A stretch of DNA of 64,000 bases from SZAS-3 sp964386785 (GCA_964386785.1 CAYLUD010000002.1:1-64000); one strand, 5' to 3'. Counted from the stretch's first letter, positions 1 through 9,268 are shown. The notes: generated by a model not told the origin, from the sequence alone. Numbers and translations are program-made.

Positions 1-21
1 TACCAACTAAGCTAAGCCCCC
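1..21 (-). tRNA. 5' end of a tRNA gene, cut by the window edge
   Basis: Read on the minus strand, these bases give a seven-base acceptor strand starting GGGGGCT, then T8-A9, a GCTT D-stem and a classic AGTTGGTA D-loop. The anticodon lies outside the window, so the amino acid cannot be named. The sequence ends inside the D-arm. Confidence 0.7.
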
Positions 22-29
22 TCGATCCA

Positions 30-68
30 GGGTTCGTGAAGCAAATGAGATTGCTTTTAATCGAACCC
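30..68. other. Two-part stem-loop upstream of the tRNA
   Basis: An outer perfect 7-bp inverted repeat (GGGTTCG at 30-36, CGAACCC at 62-68) encloses an inner 6-bp repeat (AAGCAA at 39-44, TTGCTT at 51-56). It lies just upstream of the minus-strand tRNA and before the first plus-strand gene. No T-tract follows, so a terminator is possible but unproven. The outer arm resembles a tRNA T-arm sequence, so it may be a tRNA remnant. Confidence 0.4.
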
Positions 69-122
69 CCTCCTACATTTGAGGGAAGCACACCATACTG
101 AAACTAGTGACTTTTTAGCAAT

Positions 123-674
123 ATGATTTCTTTGTTTTTGCATGTAACAGCCTTGTTTGCTTGGATGACAGATGCCATGATCCAAGAACAACTAGAACAA
201 CAAATGCGTCAGCAAAACCAAACTGCACCACCACCTCCTGGCCCCCCATCCACCGCGACATATAACCCCTCTTCTACCATTCCTCCCCCAGATACACCCA
301 TCAGCTCCACTCCCACGACAACCGTAAAAACAAATGATGCCAATGTGCAAGGCATCTACTGGCTAAATTTATTAGATCAACGCCAGTATGCAGCTAGTTG
401 GCTTGCTGGAGGCAGCTTATTAAAAGACATCATTGCACAACCGCAATGGATAGCAGCCATGGAAGCAACTCGAAAGCCATTAGGCTCGACACGTTCTAGA
501 AAACTTTCCTCTACAACCACCTTAACTCAACTACCCAACGGGACATCAGGACATTTCACACAGCTTGTGTATCAAACTCAATTTTCGACAGGCAGCCACT
601 CGGAACGGCTGATTATGGTCAGTCTTGCTCATACAGGAGAGTGGCGTGTGGTAGGGTACCGGGTTGAAAAATAA
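123..674 (+). CDS. DUF4019 domain protein with proline-rich N-terminus
   Basis: A 183-residue protein. Residues 30-65 are rich in proline, threonine and serine. Residues 75-183 match the pattern of the DUF4019 family as I know it: a tryptophan/leucine-rich opening helix, a Q-Y-x-x-S-W motif, R-x-x-x-G-x-x-x-S-R in the middle, and a final W-R-V-x-G-Y strand. The family's function is unknown; members are usually exported. The first 18 residues are hydrophobic and could be an export signal, but Met15 and Met19 are alternative starts, so this is uncertain. The stop overlaps the next gene by 11 bases, so the two are probably co-translated. Domain call fairly sure; role unknown. Confidence 0.75.
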   Translation: MISLFLHVTALFAWMTDAMIQEQLEQQMRQQNQTAPPPPGPPSTATYNPSSTIPPPDTPISSTPTTTVKTNDANVQGIYWLNLLDQRQYAASWLAGGSLLKDIIAQPQWIAAMEATRKPLGSTRSRKLSSTTTLTQLPNGTSGHFTQLVYQTQFSTGSHSERLIMVSLAHTGEWRVVGYRVEK

Positions 675-1497
675 CATTTCGATTCCTCTCTTGTTAGCTT
701 GTGGATGGGTCCTTTGTGTAGGAAGCTTTATTGGATTCCAATTCCTTAGTTTTGCATATTGCGACCGATTTTCCTTTCGAGCTATGACGCTACCAGTAGA
801 TCCTCATCCAGAGTGGGAAGTTCCCCCTCCCCCCTATCTATCTGCGATTCTTAATCAACGCTACCACTATGTGAGCAAGGGTTCCCAATCTTTTGTCTTT
901 GAAAGTGAGGATGGACAGTGGGTATTGAAATTTTTCCGTTTAAATCGATGGCTACATCGACCCCATAAATACACGCTTTTTTTACATACAATGCGTAGTG
1001 TCTTCCTCGCCTATCAATCTTTGCGAAGCTACTCGGCATTGGAATATATTCACTTAACAACAACCGATCACCTGCATCAAACGTTGCGGTTATATGATCG
1101 TTTGCAACGACCCTATGTATGCAACGCAGACTCTACAATTTTTTTAATTCAAAAAAAAATACAACCCTTAATCGAGTGTTTCGATAGCCAGTCTCCCACC
1201 CCCATAACGGAGCAACTGAATTATATTTTTCAGGCTCAGAATCTGATTGCACTACGATGTGCCCTGGGGATTGGAGACCAAGATGCGGTCATTCAAAAAA
1301 ATATGGGCGTCCTCGATGGTCAAGTTGTTTTTTTAGACGTGGGATCTTTTTATGAAGATCCCAGTTTACAAGACTCATCAGCGACAGGGAATGAGGTCAA
1401 TCACGTGATGAGAAATTTCCAATCCTGGATTGATATCCATTACCCTCTGCTTTCTCTCAACAACACAAATGAGTTATTCCTTTCTATGTCGTCTTGA
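664..1497 (+). CDS. Membrane-anchored protein-kinase-fold-like protein
   Basis: A 277-residue protein starting at TTG inside the end of the preceding gene. Residues 7-30 form one strong membrane segment, followed by a proline-rich linker (around 52-58). The remainder resembles an atypical kinase fold: a glycine/serine-rich turn at 73-78 followed by V-L-K (Lys89) like the ATP-binding lysine, an Asp/Asn-containing loop at 205-213 (D-Q-D...K-N), and L-D-V-G at 224-227 in the place of the metal-binding DFG. No full HRD motif is visible, so it may be a divergent kinase or a pseudokinase. This assignment is inference from motif order only; I do not recognise a named family. Confidence 0.6.
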   Translation: MKNNISIPLLLACGWVLCVGSFIGFQFLSFAYCDRFSFRAMTLPVDPHPEWEVPPPPYLSAILNQRYHYVSKGSQSFVFESEDGQWVLKFFRLNRWLHRPHKYTLFLHTMRSVFLAYQSLRSYSALEYIHLTTTDHLHQTLRLYDRLQRPYVCNADSTIFLIQKKIQPLIECFDSQSPTPITEQLNYIFQAQNLIALRCALGIGDQDAVIQKNMGVLDGQVVFLDVGSFYEDPSLQDSSATGNEVNHVMRNFQSWIDIHYPLLSLNNTNELFLSMSS

Positions 1498-1526
1498 AGC
1501 ATCCCGTAACCTAAGCTAAGATATTC

Positions 1527-1555
1527 TTGCATTTTTTAGATTCCATCTTTAGACT
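1527..1555 (+). promoter_or_regulatory. Candidate sigma-66/70 promoter of the rpsA operon
   Basis: TTGCAT (1527-1532) and TAGACT (1550-1555) are separated by exactly 17 bases, about 30 bases upstream of the rpsA start. A strong Shine-Dalgarno AAGGAG lies at 1571-1576. Seen by eye only. Confidence 0.5.
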
Positions 1556-1586
1556 ACCCCCTTTAGATTGAAGGAGAATTTTATCA

Positions 1587-3323
1587 ATGAAGGATAAACC
1601 CAATTACACCTGGACTGCTGAAGAACTGCTTGATGACGTAGACTTTCGAGCAGAGGAAGCAGACCAGTTTAAGAAATTATTGAATCTACCAAAACAAGAT
1701 GCAGCCGCTAAAGATTCCGGATTAACAGCTGGAACCATTCTACGGGGAAAAATTGTAGAAATCACCCGCGACTTCGTGGTGGTTGATGTAGGGTTGAAGT
1801 CGGAGGGTCTTGTTCCCACTTCTGAATTCACCGATCCCGATGATTTAGTTCTTGAAAATGAAGTAGAAGTCTACCTAGATCATGCTGAAAATGAACAGGG
1901 GCAGATCGTTCTTTCTAGAGAAAAAGCCTTTAGACAACGGCAATGGGAATACATCATTCAGCACTGCGAAGAAGGATCTATCGTTAAAGGAAAGATTCTC
2001 AGAAAAGTCAAAGGCGGCTTGATTGTGGACATTGGAATGGAAGCCTTCCTTCCAGGCTCTCAAATCGACAATAAGCGCATTAAGAGTTTAGATGAGTTCA
2101 TTGGAATTACATGCGAATTTAAGATTCTCAAAATCAATCTTGAGAGAAAAAACATTGTAGTATCTCGACGTGAGCTGTTAGAAGCTGAGCGCATTTCTAA
2201 GAAAGCTGAGATGCTTGACTCTATTAAAGAAGGCGATGTGTGCCGCGGCGTGGTTAAAAACATTACTGACTTTGGAGTCTTCCTTGATTTAGATGGGATT
2301 GACGGATTACTTCATATCACAGATATGACATGGAAGCGTATTAAACATCCTTCTGAGATGGTCGATCTTGGACAAGAGCTTGAAGTCATGATCCTTGGTG
2401 TTGATAAAGAGAAAGGTCGAGTTGCGCTAGGTTTGAAACAAAAAGAGCACAATCCTTGGGACGAAATTGAAGTAAAATATCCTCCAGGAACTCGTATTAA
2501 GGGTAAAATTGTGAAACTCCTACCTTATGGCGCCTTTATTGAGATTGAACCTGGCATTGAAGGATTAATCCATATTTCCGAAATGTCATGGACTAAAGCT
2601 GTAAACGATCCTAGTGAGATTGTGAATAAAGGAGACGACGTAGAGGCGATTGTTCTTGCTATCCAAAAAGAAGAGGGGAAAATTTCTTTAGGGATCAAGC
2701 AAATTAAATCAAATCCATGGGACGATGTAGAGACTAAATACCCTCCAGGCACCAATGTGCAAGCGGAAGTGAAAAGTCTCACCAACTATGGGGCCTTTGT
2801 TGAGTTAGAGCCAGGCATTGAAGGCTTAATTCATATTTCTGATTTAAGTTGGATCAAGAAAGTATCGCATCCTTCTGAGCTCTTTAAAAAAGGGGATCAT
2901 GTTGTAGCTGTCGTGCTTTCTATCGATAAAGAAAGCAAAAAAATCACCCTAGGAATTAAGCAGTTAAGCTCAAATCCTTGGGAGCGAATTGAATCTACAT
3001 TTCCTGTAGGATCTTTCGTTAAAGGAAAAGTCACTAAAGTCACAGCATTTGGTGCCTTTGTAGAGCTAGAAAACGGGATTGAAGGATTAATTCACGTTTC
3101 TGAGTTGTCAGATCAACCGTTTGCGAAAGTAGAAGACATTATTTCATCTGGTGATTCTGTGACAGCAAAGGTCATGAAGTTAGATCCAGAGCACAAAAAA
3201 GTCTCTCTTTCTATTAAGGAGTTCTTGATTGATCAGAATCAAGTCAATCGAGACGACATCCTTGTAGGGGACTTGGAGACAACTGAATCAGCAGCTCCTT
3301 CTCGCTCTCGCAAGAGAGATTAA
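1587..3323 (+). CDS. rpsA: 30S ribosomal protein S1
   Basis: A 578-residue protein built of about six S1 (OB-fold) RNA-binding repeats. The later repeats share near-identical phrases such as G-I-E-G-L-I-H-I-S and end in blocks of the type L-G-I-K-Q. S1 binds mRNA at the ribosome and supports initiation on structured or weakly led messages. Length is normal for the chlamydial protein. The ATG at 1587 is preceded by AAGGAG ten bases upstream. It heads a run of translation genes (nusA, infB, rbfA, truB, ribF) in the order known from Chlamydia CT098-CT093. Certain call. Confidence 0.97.
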   Translation: MKDKPNYTWTAEELLDDVDFRAEEADQFKKLLNLPKQDAAAKDSGLTAGTILRGKIVEITRDFVVVDVGLKSEGLVPTSEFTDPDDLVLENEVEVYLDHAENEQGQIVLSREKAFRQRQWEYIIQHCEEGSIVKGKILRKVKGGLIVDIGMEAFLPGSQIDNKRIKSLDEFIGITCEFKILKINLERKNIVVSRRELLEAERISKKAEMLDSIKEGDVCRGVVKNITDFGVFLDLDGIDGLLHITDMTWKRIKHPSEMVDLGQELEVMILGVDKEKGRVALGLKQKEHNPWDEIEVKYPPGTRIKGKIVKLLPYGAFIEIEPGIEGLIHISEMSWTKAVNDPSEIVNKGDDVEAIVLAIQKEEGKISLGIKQIKSNPWDDVETKYPPGTNVQAEVKSLTNYGAFVELEPGIEGLIHISDLSWIKKVSHPSELFKKGDHVVAVVLSIDKESKKITLGIKQLSSNPWERIESTFPVGSFVKGKVTKVTAFGAFVELENGIEGLIHVSELSDQPFAKVEDIISSGDSVTAKVMKLDPEHKKVSLSIKEFLIDQNQVNRDDILVGDLETTESAAPSRSRKRD

Positions 3324-3332
3324 CCCTAGCGG

Positions 3333-3430
3333 CTCCCCTGATTCTTCACCTCATGGGGAGGGTGGACCTTGAGTTATATACGCAAGGTCCACCGTAAATT
3401 GGTGGGGTGGGGTCTTGGCGGGATAACCCC
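3333..3430 (+). promoter_or_regulatory. Three consecutive stem-loops between rpsA and nusA
   Basis: Hairpin 1: CTCCCC (3333-3338) pairs with GGGGAG (3355-3360). Hairpin 2 abuts it: a perfect 11-bp stem, GGTGGACCTTG (3361-3371) with CAAGGTCCACC (3383-3393), around an 11-base loop. Hairpin 3 is weaker: GGGGT (3409-3413) with ACCCC (3426-3430). No T-tract follows any of them, so plain termination is unlikely. RNA processing, attenuation or binding of an operon product are possible. Confidence 0.6.
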
Positions 3431-3467
3431 TGAACTCGCGGCAGATATTTCTTCTAAGGAGAACAAG

Positions 3468-4739
3468 ATGAATAAAGATCTCGTAGCTATTTTTGAGTAC
3501 ATGGAACGAGAAAAAGGCATCAAACGAGAGCTCGTGATGGATGCCATTCAAACGGGGTTAACTGCTTCCATTAGAAAAAGTTTAAAAGATGAAGCTAACG
3601 TTTCTGTTTCCATTTCCAAAATGGGAGACATCCAAGTTTCTTGTGAAAAAGAAATTGTAGAGCAAGTAGAGTCCTCTGCAAGGGAAATTTCTCTTCTAGC
3701 TGCGAAAGAATATGACCCCGATGCAGAGTTAGGTCAATATATCGATGTCCCAGTAAAACCCGAACGCTTTGGTAGAATAGCAGCAGCTACTGCACGTCAG
3801 ATTATTTCGCAGCTGTTGAAGGGCGCTGAACGCGACGTCGTATATGAGGAATATAAACACCGAATCGGTGAAATCATTAGCGGTGTTGTAAAACGAACGT
3901 TTAAGGGAAACAATTTAGTGATTGATTTGGGTAAAGTTGAAGCGATTTTGCCCATGAGGAACTATCCCAAAACGGAAGAGTATAAGGTGGGAGAAAAAGT
4001 ATTAGCTCTCTTATTCGAAGTAAAAGAGCTAGAAAATGGCAGCGTAGAAGTCGTATTAACTCGCAGTCACCCTGAATTTGTTCGTCAGTTATTCAAACAA
4101 GAAGTCCCTGAAGTAGAAGATGGTACGATTGAGATTATTAGTATTGTACGAGAAGCTGGGTATCGCACGAAACTGTTAGTGCGTTCTTTAGACCCAAAAG
4201 TCGATCCCGTAGGCGCTTGTGTTGGAGTGCGAGGCACCCGAGTGAAGAATGTTATTCGGGAGCTCAATGAAGAGAAAATTGACATTATTCCTTGGTCTCC
4301 TGATTTAGAAACATTATTGCAAAGCATTTTGTCTCCACTTGAAATCCGAAAACTAGGTTGCGATGAGGAAGAAAAAATCATAGCTATTGTGGTAGATGAT
4401 ACGGAGTACGCCGCAGTCTTAGGGAAACGAGGCATGAATGCTCGCCTGATAGGACAACTATTAGGATATGAACTCGAAGTACAACGAATGAGTGAGTATA
4501 ATAAATCTATGGAAATTCAACGCTTTCAGCTTGCAGAAGATGTAGACCCTGCTCTTGATTTGCCTCTTGAAATTCCAGGAGTAAATAAATTGGCTGTCCA
4601 AAACGTGATACAGGCCGGTCATGACACTCTACGTAAAGTCCTCCGACTCTCTGTAACGGATTTGGCGAGCGTACCGGGCATTAGCGTAGAGATAGCCTAC
4701 AAAATTCTAGAAGAAGCTAGCAAATTACGGAGTGAATAA
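3468..4739 (+). CDS. nusA: Transcription termination/antitermination factor NusA
   Basis: NusA binds RNA polymerase and nascent RNA and modulates pausing, termination and antitermination. I place the start at the ATG at 3468, giving 423 residues (Met-Asn-Lys-Asp-Leu...), because TAAGGAG lies directly upstream; the longer open frame from 3369 would run through a strong hairpin and adds 33 residues unlike NusA. Domains in order: N-terminal polymerase-binding domain, S1 domain from about residue 130, and KH domains beginning near V-G-A-C-V-G-V-R-G (about 250), then a short helical C-terminus. It is shorter than the E. coli protein, as usual in chlamydiae. The infB start follows two bases after the stop. 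Confidence 0.95.
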   Translation: MNKDLVAIFEYMEREKGIKRELVMDAIQTGLTASIRKSLKDEANVSVSISKMGDIQVSCEKEIVEQVESSAREISLLAAKEYDPDAELGQYIDVPVKPERFGRIAAATARQIISQLLKGAERDVVYEEYKHRIGEIISGVVKRTFKGNNLVIDLGKVEAILPMRNYPKTEEYKVGEKVLALLFEVKELENGSVEVVLTRSHPEFVRQLFKQEVPEVEDGTIEIISIVREAGYRTKLLVRSLDPKVDPVGACVGVRGTRVKNVIRELNEEKIDIIPWSPDLETLLQSILSPLEIRKLGCDEEEKIIAIVVDDTEYAAVLGKRGMNARLIGQLLGYELEVQRMSEYNKSMEIQRFQLAEDVDPALDLPLEIPGVNKLAVQNVIQAGHDTLRKVLRLSVTDLASVPGISVEIAYKILEEASKLRSE

Positions 4740-4741
4740 CC

Positions 4742-7294
4742 TTGGCCAAACATCTGAAGCTCAAGATCAAGAATACCCAACTCGCGAATGCCACTGATTT
4801 GGATAAATTAAAGGAGAGACTGGAGAAAAAACCCGTATCTCTTCCAAAGCCGCCTCAGAATGAGCCAAAAGTACCTGTGAGTGAAAAAGAAAAAGCCGAG
4901 CCATTAGTAGCAGAAAGCACGGACCCACAGACGCTCTCATCAGAACCTGTTGCCGACCCCGCAGATGCAGCTCCAAAAATTAAAGCTAAGGCCAAGTCTT
5001 CGTTTACTCCAGGCTTACAAAAAGAGGAAGAATCATTAATTCCTCAATTTCGCGAACGGTCTGTCTCTTTAGCTACTGCAGCACCTGGGGCTTCTGCGCC
5101 GATAAAAGAACGTCTAGGTCCCACAGGGCGTCATGTGAATGACTTGCTAAAAAAGGCAACAGAGCAAAAAGAAGCGGCGATTAAAGAGGCTAAAGAAAAA
5201 AGGCTTCTCCAAGCTCGCTCTCCCCAATCTCTCCCGTTGAACAAGCGTAGACCTGGCGCTCCCTCTTCCTCTCCCCCATCCTCTCAAACTGCTAAGGATG
5301 CTACCGCAAAGACATCTACAGACAAAGATGACAAGAACAGGACAGCCAAGAAGGCTCGGCCTGTTCGTGATTTTAAGGACGTGAAGCCTTCGCGATCTTT
5401 GGAAGCAGGAAAAGGGTTTGATGCACGAGATCGAGCTGGACTAAGAGCTGAGGAAGACGAGGCATGGAGAGCGAAACGAAGAGGAGCTAAGGCAACGATT
5501 TCTCGAGAGGAGGAATATCAACGCCCGACTTCTCTCTGCGTACGGCTACCTATTACCGTTAAGGATTTGGCTGCGGCTATGAAATATAAAGCGTCTGAGT
5601 TAATTCAGAGGCTTTTCCTGCAAAACATGACGTACACACTGAACGATTATTTAGAAGACGAAACCGCAGTGCAGTACTTAGGCCAAGAATTCGGTTGTGA
5701 TATCACAATAGACACCTCAGAAGAAACGCGTATTCGGATTACTGCGGAACGAGTCAATGAGGAAATTGCAAATACAGACCCATCTTCTCTTATTTTCCGT
5801 CCCCCAGTCGTTGCCTTTATGGGACATGTGGATCATGGAAAAACTAGCTTAATTGATGCTATTCGTAAAAGTAATCGAGTAGCGGATGAGGCGGGAGCGA
5901 TTACCCAGCATATTGGCGCATTTATGTGCCAAACCGCTGTCGGTCCTATCACGATTCTAGACACCCCTGGTCACGAAGCCTTTTCTGCGATGAGAGCTCG
6001 AGGAGCTGAGGTGACGGATATTGTTGTCCTCGTTGTGGCTGGAGATGAGGGGCTCAGAGAGCAAACCAAAGAGGCTCTGCAACACGCAAAATTAGCTGGC
6101 GTAACCATTGTTGTCGCGATTAACAAATGTGACAAGCCGAACTTTAACGTAGAAACGGTCTATCGCGAATTATCAGAGGTCGAATTACTTCCTGAAGCGT
6201 GGGGCGGACAGACCATTACTGTAAACACTTCCGCTGTAACAGGGCAAGGGATCCCACAAATGCTCGAAATGTTGGCTCTTCAAGCTGAGATGTTAGAGCT
6301 AAAGGCTAATCCTAATGCACGAGCTCGAGGTACAGTTTTAGAATCTGAAATGCACAAAGGAATGGGCTGTGTTGCAACTGTATTAGTTCAGAATGGAACG
6401 CTGCATTGTGGTGACGCCCTTGTTTTCGAGCGTCACTATGGTCGTGTGAAAACGATGCATAATGACCTTCGCCAATCTCTCCAATCTGCTGGGCCCTCCT
6501 TTCCTGTGGAGATCACGGGGCTATCGGGCTTACCTTCCGCGGGGGATCCTTTTATTGTTGTAAAGAGCGAGAAAGAAGCGAAACATATTGTCGAACAACG
6601 TGAAGTAGGACATAGTGAACGTCTCTTACGCCTTCGAAAAGGTCCAGCTCTTGATTCTCTGTTAGAGCAAGCTCAAGGGAAAAAAACTCTGAATCTGATC
6701 ATAAGATCCGATGTACAGGGATCGACAGAGGCATTGAAAACTTCCTTATTAAAAATCCAATCTGACAAGGCTGACCTCAATATCGTCTTTACTGGGGTAG
6801 GAGAAATTTCGGAATCCGATGCCCAGTTAGCTGCAGCATCTCATTCGGTGATTTTAGGATTCCATACGAATATTGAACCACATGCAGCAACTCTGATTAA
6901 AGATTTAGGGCTTACTGTCATTCAACACGATGTGATTTACCATGCAATTGATGATGTCAAGCGCCTTATGACTGGTCTTCTTGATCGAATTGAAGAAGAG
7001 CGTAATATGGGTACAGCTGAGGTTCGAGCTGTGTTTAAATCGTCTAATCTTGGTTTTATCGCGGGCTGTATGGTTTTAGATGGGATTATTGTTCGAAACC
7101 ATCATGTACGCGTGATTCGAAACAAAGCAGTAGTCTGGAATGGTTTTATAGCTTCGCTAAAACGAAACAAAGACGATGTCAAAGAAGTGAAAAAAGACTT
7201 TGAGTGTGGTATTGTATTGCAGGGATTTGATGGATTTCAACCTGGCGACTTGTTACAAACTTACGAAATCACCTACAAACAACAGGAATTATAA
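4742..7294 (+). CDS. infB: Translation initiation factor IF-2
   Basis: An 850-residue GTPase that brings initiator tRNA to the ribosome. It starts at TTG 4742, two bases after nusA; the N-terminal pattern K-L-K-I-K-N-T-Q-L resembles chlamydial IF-2, which supports the unusual start. Residues 1 to about 250 are a long charged, Ala/Lys/Pro-rich region typical of IF-2. The GTPase domain shows G-H-V-D-H-G-K-T from residue 361, D-T-P-G-H and N-K-C-D. Domains II-IV follow to the end. Length is close to the family norm in chlamydiae. Certain call. Confidence 0.97.
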   Translation: MAKHLKLKIKNTQLANATDLDKLKERLEKKPVSLPKPPQNEPKVPVSEKEKAEPLVAESTDPQTLSSEPVADPADAAPKIKAKAKSSFTPGLQKEEESLIPQFRERSVSLATAAPGASAPIKERLGPTGRHVNDLLKKATEQKEAAIKEAKEKRLLQARSPQSLPLNKRRPGAPSSSPPSSQTAKDATAKTSTDKDDKNRTAKKARPVRDFKDVKPSRSLEAGKGFDARDRAGLRAEEDEAWRAKRRGAKATISREEEYQRPTSLCVRLPITVKDLAAAMKYKASELIQRLFLQNMTYTLNDYLEDETAVQYLGQEFGCDITIDTSEETRIRITAERVNEEIANTDPSSLIFRPPVVAFMGHVDHGKTSLIDAIRKSNRVADEAGAITQHIGAFMCQTAVGPITILDTPGHEAFSAMRARGAEVTDIVVLVVAGDEGLREQTKEALQHAKLAGVTIVVAINKCDKPNFNVETVYRELSEVELLPEAWGGQTITVNTSAVTGQGIPQMLEMLALQAEMLELKANPNARARGTVLESEMHKGMGCVATVLVQNGTLHCGDALVFERHYGRVKTMHNDLRQSLQSAGPSFPVEITGLSGLPSAGDPFIVVKSEKEAKHIVEQREVGHSERLLRLRKGPALDSLLEQAQGKKTLNLIIRSDVQGSTEALKTSLLKIQSDKADLNIVFTGVGEISESDAQLAAASHSVILGFHTNIEPHAATLIKDLGLTVIQHDVIYHAIDDVKRLMTGLLDRIEEERNMGTAEVRAVFKSSNLGFIAGCMVLDGIIVRNHHVRVIRNKAVVWNGFIASLKRNKDDVKEVKKDFECGIVLQGFDGFQPGDLLQTYEITYKQQEL

Positions 7295-7297
7295 TCT

Positions 7298-7666
7298 GTG
7301 GACAAGCGGCGGTTAGATCGAGTCAATTCTCTTTTACTAGAAGTACTTTCTGATGTGATCGCTAAGGAGGTGAAAGACCCTCACTTGCCGGGGCTGATTA
7401 CGGTCACTCAAGTCAAAACTTCTCCTGACTTACAGTATGCTAAGGTGTACGTCAGTGTAATTGGCGATGCTCAACACAAGAGAGAGGCAATCAAAGTACT
7501 GAAACGAGCTTCGGGGTTTATTGCCACTCGGGCTGCCAAGGAAGTACAATTGCGCTACTTCCCCTCTTTGTCTTTTTTCATTGACGATACTTTAGATCAT
7601 CAGATACATATCGAAGAGATTCTTAAACAGATCCGCAGCACGGAGCAAAAGCAAGCCGATGAATAA
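7298..7666 (+). CDS. rbfA: Ribosome-binding factor A
   Basis: A 122-residue KH-like protein needed for late maturation of the 30S subunit. It starts at GTG 7298, three bases after the infB stop. The sequence shows the family opening R-x-x-R-V-N-S-L-L, the V-K-D-P-x-L block near residue 25, and the final D-x-x-x-D-x-x-x-x-I-x-x-I-L pattern. It overlaps truB by eight bases, which suggests translational coupling. Confidence 0.93.
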   Translation: MDKRRLDRVNSLLLEVLSDVIAKEVKDPHLPGLITVTQVKTSPDLQYAKVYVSVIGDAQHKREAIKVLKRASGFIATRAAKEVQLRYFPSLSFFIDDTLDHQIHIEEILKQIRSTEQKQADE

Positions 7667-8420
7667 TCTCGAGGCTCTTGATGCACAAGAGGAAGAGACC
7701 CCGCTATGTACTCGTTTGCAGGAAGGAATTCTCTTAGTAGATAAACCTGAAGGCAAAACATCCTTTAGCCTCGTCCGCGCGTTACGACGCATCACTGGCA
7801 TTCAAAAAATTGGACATGCTGGAACTCTTGACCCATTTGCAACAGGTGTCATGGTATACTTGATTGGCAAAAACTATACCTCTATGTCCGATCAATTGCT
7901 GAGTGCAGAAAAAGAATATATTGCTAAGGTGTGTCTAGGTGTGACCACAGATACGTATGATTGTGACGGTAAAATCATGGCTCAATCGAAAAAAAAACCG
8001 TCTACCGAAGCTGTTATTCAAGTCCTTTCCAAATTTCATGGGGAAATTTCTCAAACACCCCCTATGTATAGTGCAAAAAAAATTGGAGGGAAAAAACTAT
8101 ACGAACTAGCAAGAAAAGGGATCACGATAGGGCGCCCGGCTTCGCTAGTGTCCGTGCGCTGTACTCTTCTAGAGTATTCGTACCCCTACCTGTCGATCCA
8201 GGTATCCTGCAGCAAGGGAACCTACATTCGGAGTCTTGCTAGTGACTTGGGCACTTATTTAGGATGTGGAGCACACCTCTGCGAACTTCAGCGTGTGCGT
8301 AGTGGCCTATTTACCTTACAACAATGCATCAATGGAAGTTTGCTGTTTTCCGATTCTATATTTGACATTTCTCCTTATTTGATACGAGATTTGACTCCAT
8401 GGCTACACCCTGTTCGCTAA
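7659..8420 (+). CDS. truB: tRNA pseudouridine-55 synthase
   Basis: A 253-residue enzyme that converts U55 in the T-loop of tRNAs to pseudouridine. The catalytic aspartate is Asp58 in G-H-A-G-T-L-D-P-F-A-T-G. Other family blocks are visible: L-L-V-D-K-P near residue 25, Q-x-P-P-x-Y-S-A-K-K, and C-S-K-G-T-Y-I-R-S-L. It overlaps rbfA (8 bases) and ribF (22 bases). It appears complete but short at the C-terminus, without an extended PUA domain. Confidence 0.94.
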   Translation: MNNLEALDAQEEETPLCTRLQEGILLVDKPEGKTSFSLVRALRRITGIQKIGHAGTLDPFATGVMVYLIGKNYTSMSDQLLSAEKEYIAKVCLGVTTDTYDCDGKIMAQSKKKPSTEAVIQVLSKFHGEISQTPPMYSAKKIGGKKLYELARKGITIGRPASLVSVRCTLLEYSYPYLSIQVSCSKGTYIRSLASDLGTYLGCGAHLCELQRVRSGLFTLQQCINGSLLFSDSIFDISPYLIRDLTPWLHPVR

Positions 8421-9268
8421 CTCTAGGTGTTTTTGATGGGGTGCACTTAGGTCATCAACATTTACTTAGAGCCCTTACTCATAAAAGGGTGGTGTTCACG
8501 TTTTCTAATCACCCTCTGACCGTGTTATCTGGTGTCACTCCCCCTTTACTGATGTGCGCCCATCATCGCATGGATCTATTACGAAATTTTGCAGATGAAG
8601 TCATTGCGAGCCCTTTTGATCCGCAGTTAGCCAAGCTATCTCCAGAAACCTTCATTCGTCAGCTTAAGAAACACATTTCTTTTACTCATTTAGTATTAGG
8701 GCATGATGCTGTATTTGGACATGAAAGAGCTGGGTCTCCAGATCTTCTTAGAAAACTCAGTCAACACATGCAATTTTCTCTAAGTTATGTACAACCTTTT
8801 CAGTTGAATGGAGAGATCGTATCGAGTCGATTAATTCGAGAGTATCTCCTTCATGGCAAATTAGACCATGTAGCTACTCTATTGGGTAGACCCTATTCGA
8901 TTCGAGGCATTGTGACGGAAGGTCAGCATCTTGGTCAAATATTAGGATTTCCCACTGCCAACTTATCTATAGGAGAATTAGCTCTGCCGCCTCCAGGCGT
9001 CTATTCCGTGCGAGCTAAACAGACCACTCCACATCACCCATATTGGAAAGCTATTGCTAATCTTGGCCATGCACCCACAATCCATACCAATCGTTCCCTA
9101 CTCTTAGAAGTGCATATTCTGGATCCATGCCCTCCCAACCTTTATGGTCAAGAGATAGAAGTAGAATTCATTTCTTTTCTGAGAAACGAGAAGAAATTTT
9201 CTTCTATGGAGCAGCTGATGCTACAAATTCAACAAGATGTCAAGTATCGACTAAGCATGCAAAAATAA
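8399..9268 (+). CDS. ribF: Bifunctional riboflavin kinase/FAD synthetase
   Basis: A 289-residue enzyme making FMN and then FAD from riboflavin. The N-terminal nucleotidyltransferase half shows F-D-G-V-H-L-G-H at residues 12-19; the C-terminal kinase half shows G-F-P-T-A-N-L around residue 182. The start lies 22 bases inside truB. Its 3' end overlaps the convergent ychF by 18 bases, so this operon stops without room for a separate terminator. Confidence 0.94.
   Translation: MATPCSLTLGVFDGVHLGHQHLLRALTHKRVVFTFSNHPLTVLSGVTPPLLMCAHHRMDLLRNFADEVIASPFDPQLAKLSPETFIRQLKKHISFTHLVLGHDAVFGHERAGSPDLLRKLSQHMQFSLSYVQPFQLNGEIVSSRLIREYLLHGKLDHVATLLGRPYSIRGIVTEGQHLGQILGFPTANLSIGELALPPPGVYSVRAKQTTPHHPYWKAIANLGHAPTIHTNRSLLLEVHILDPCPPNLYGQEIEVEFISFLRNEKKFSSMEQLMLQIQQDVKYRLSMQK

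Noticed and set aside
30..68. A second tRNA gene at the left edge
   Set aside because: The GGTTCG/CGAACC arms resemble a T-arm, but no acceptor, D or anticodon arms can be built around them.
3369..3467. Longer NusA start at 3369
   Set aside because: It lies within a strong hairpin and lacks a Shine-Dalgarno, whereas the ATG at 3468 has TAAGGAG and the family N-terminus.
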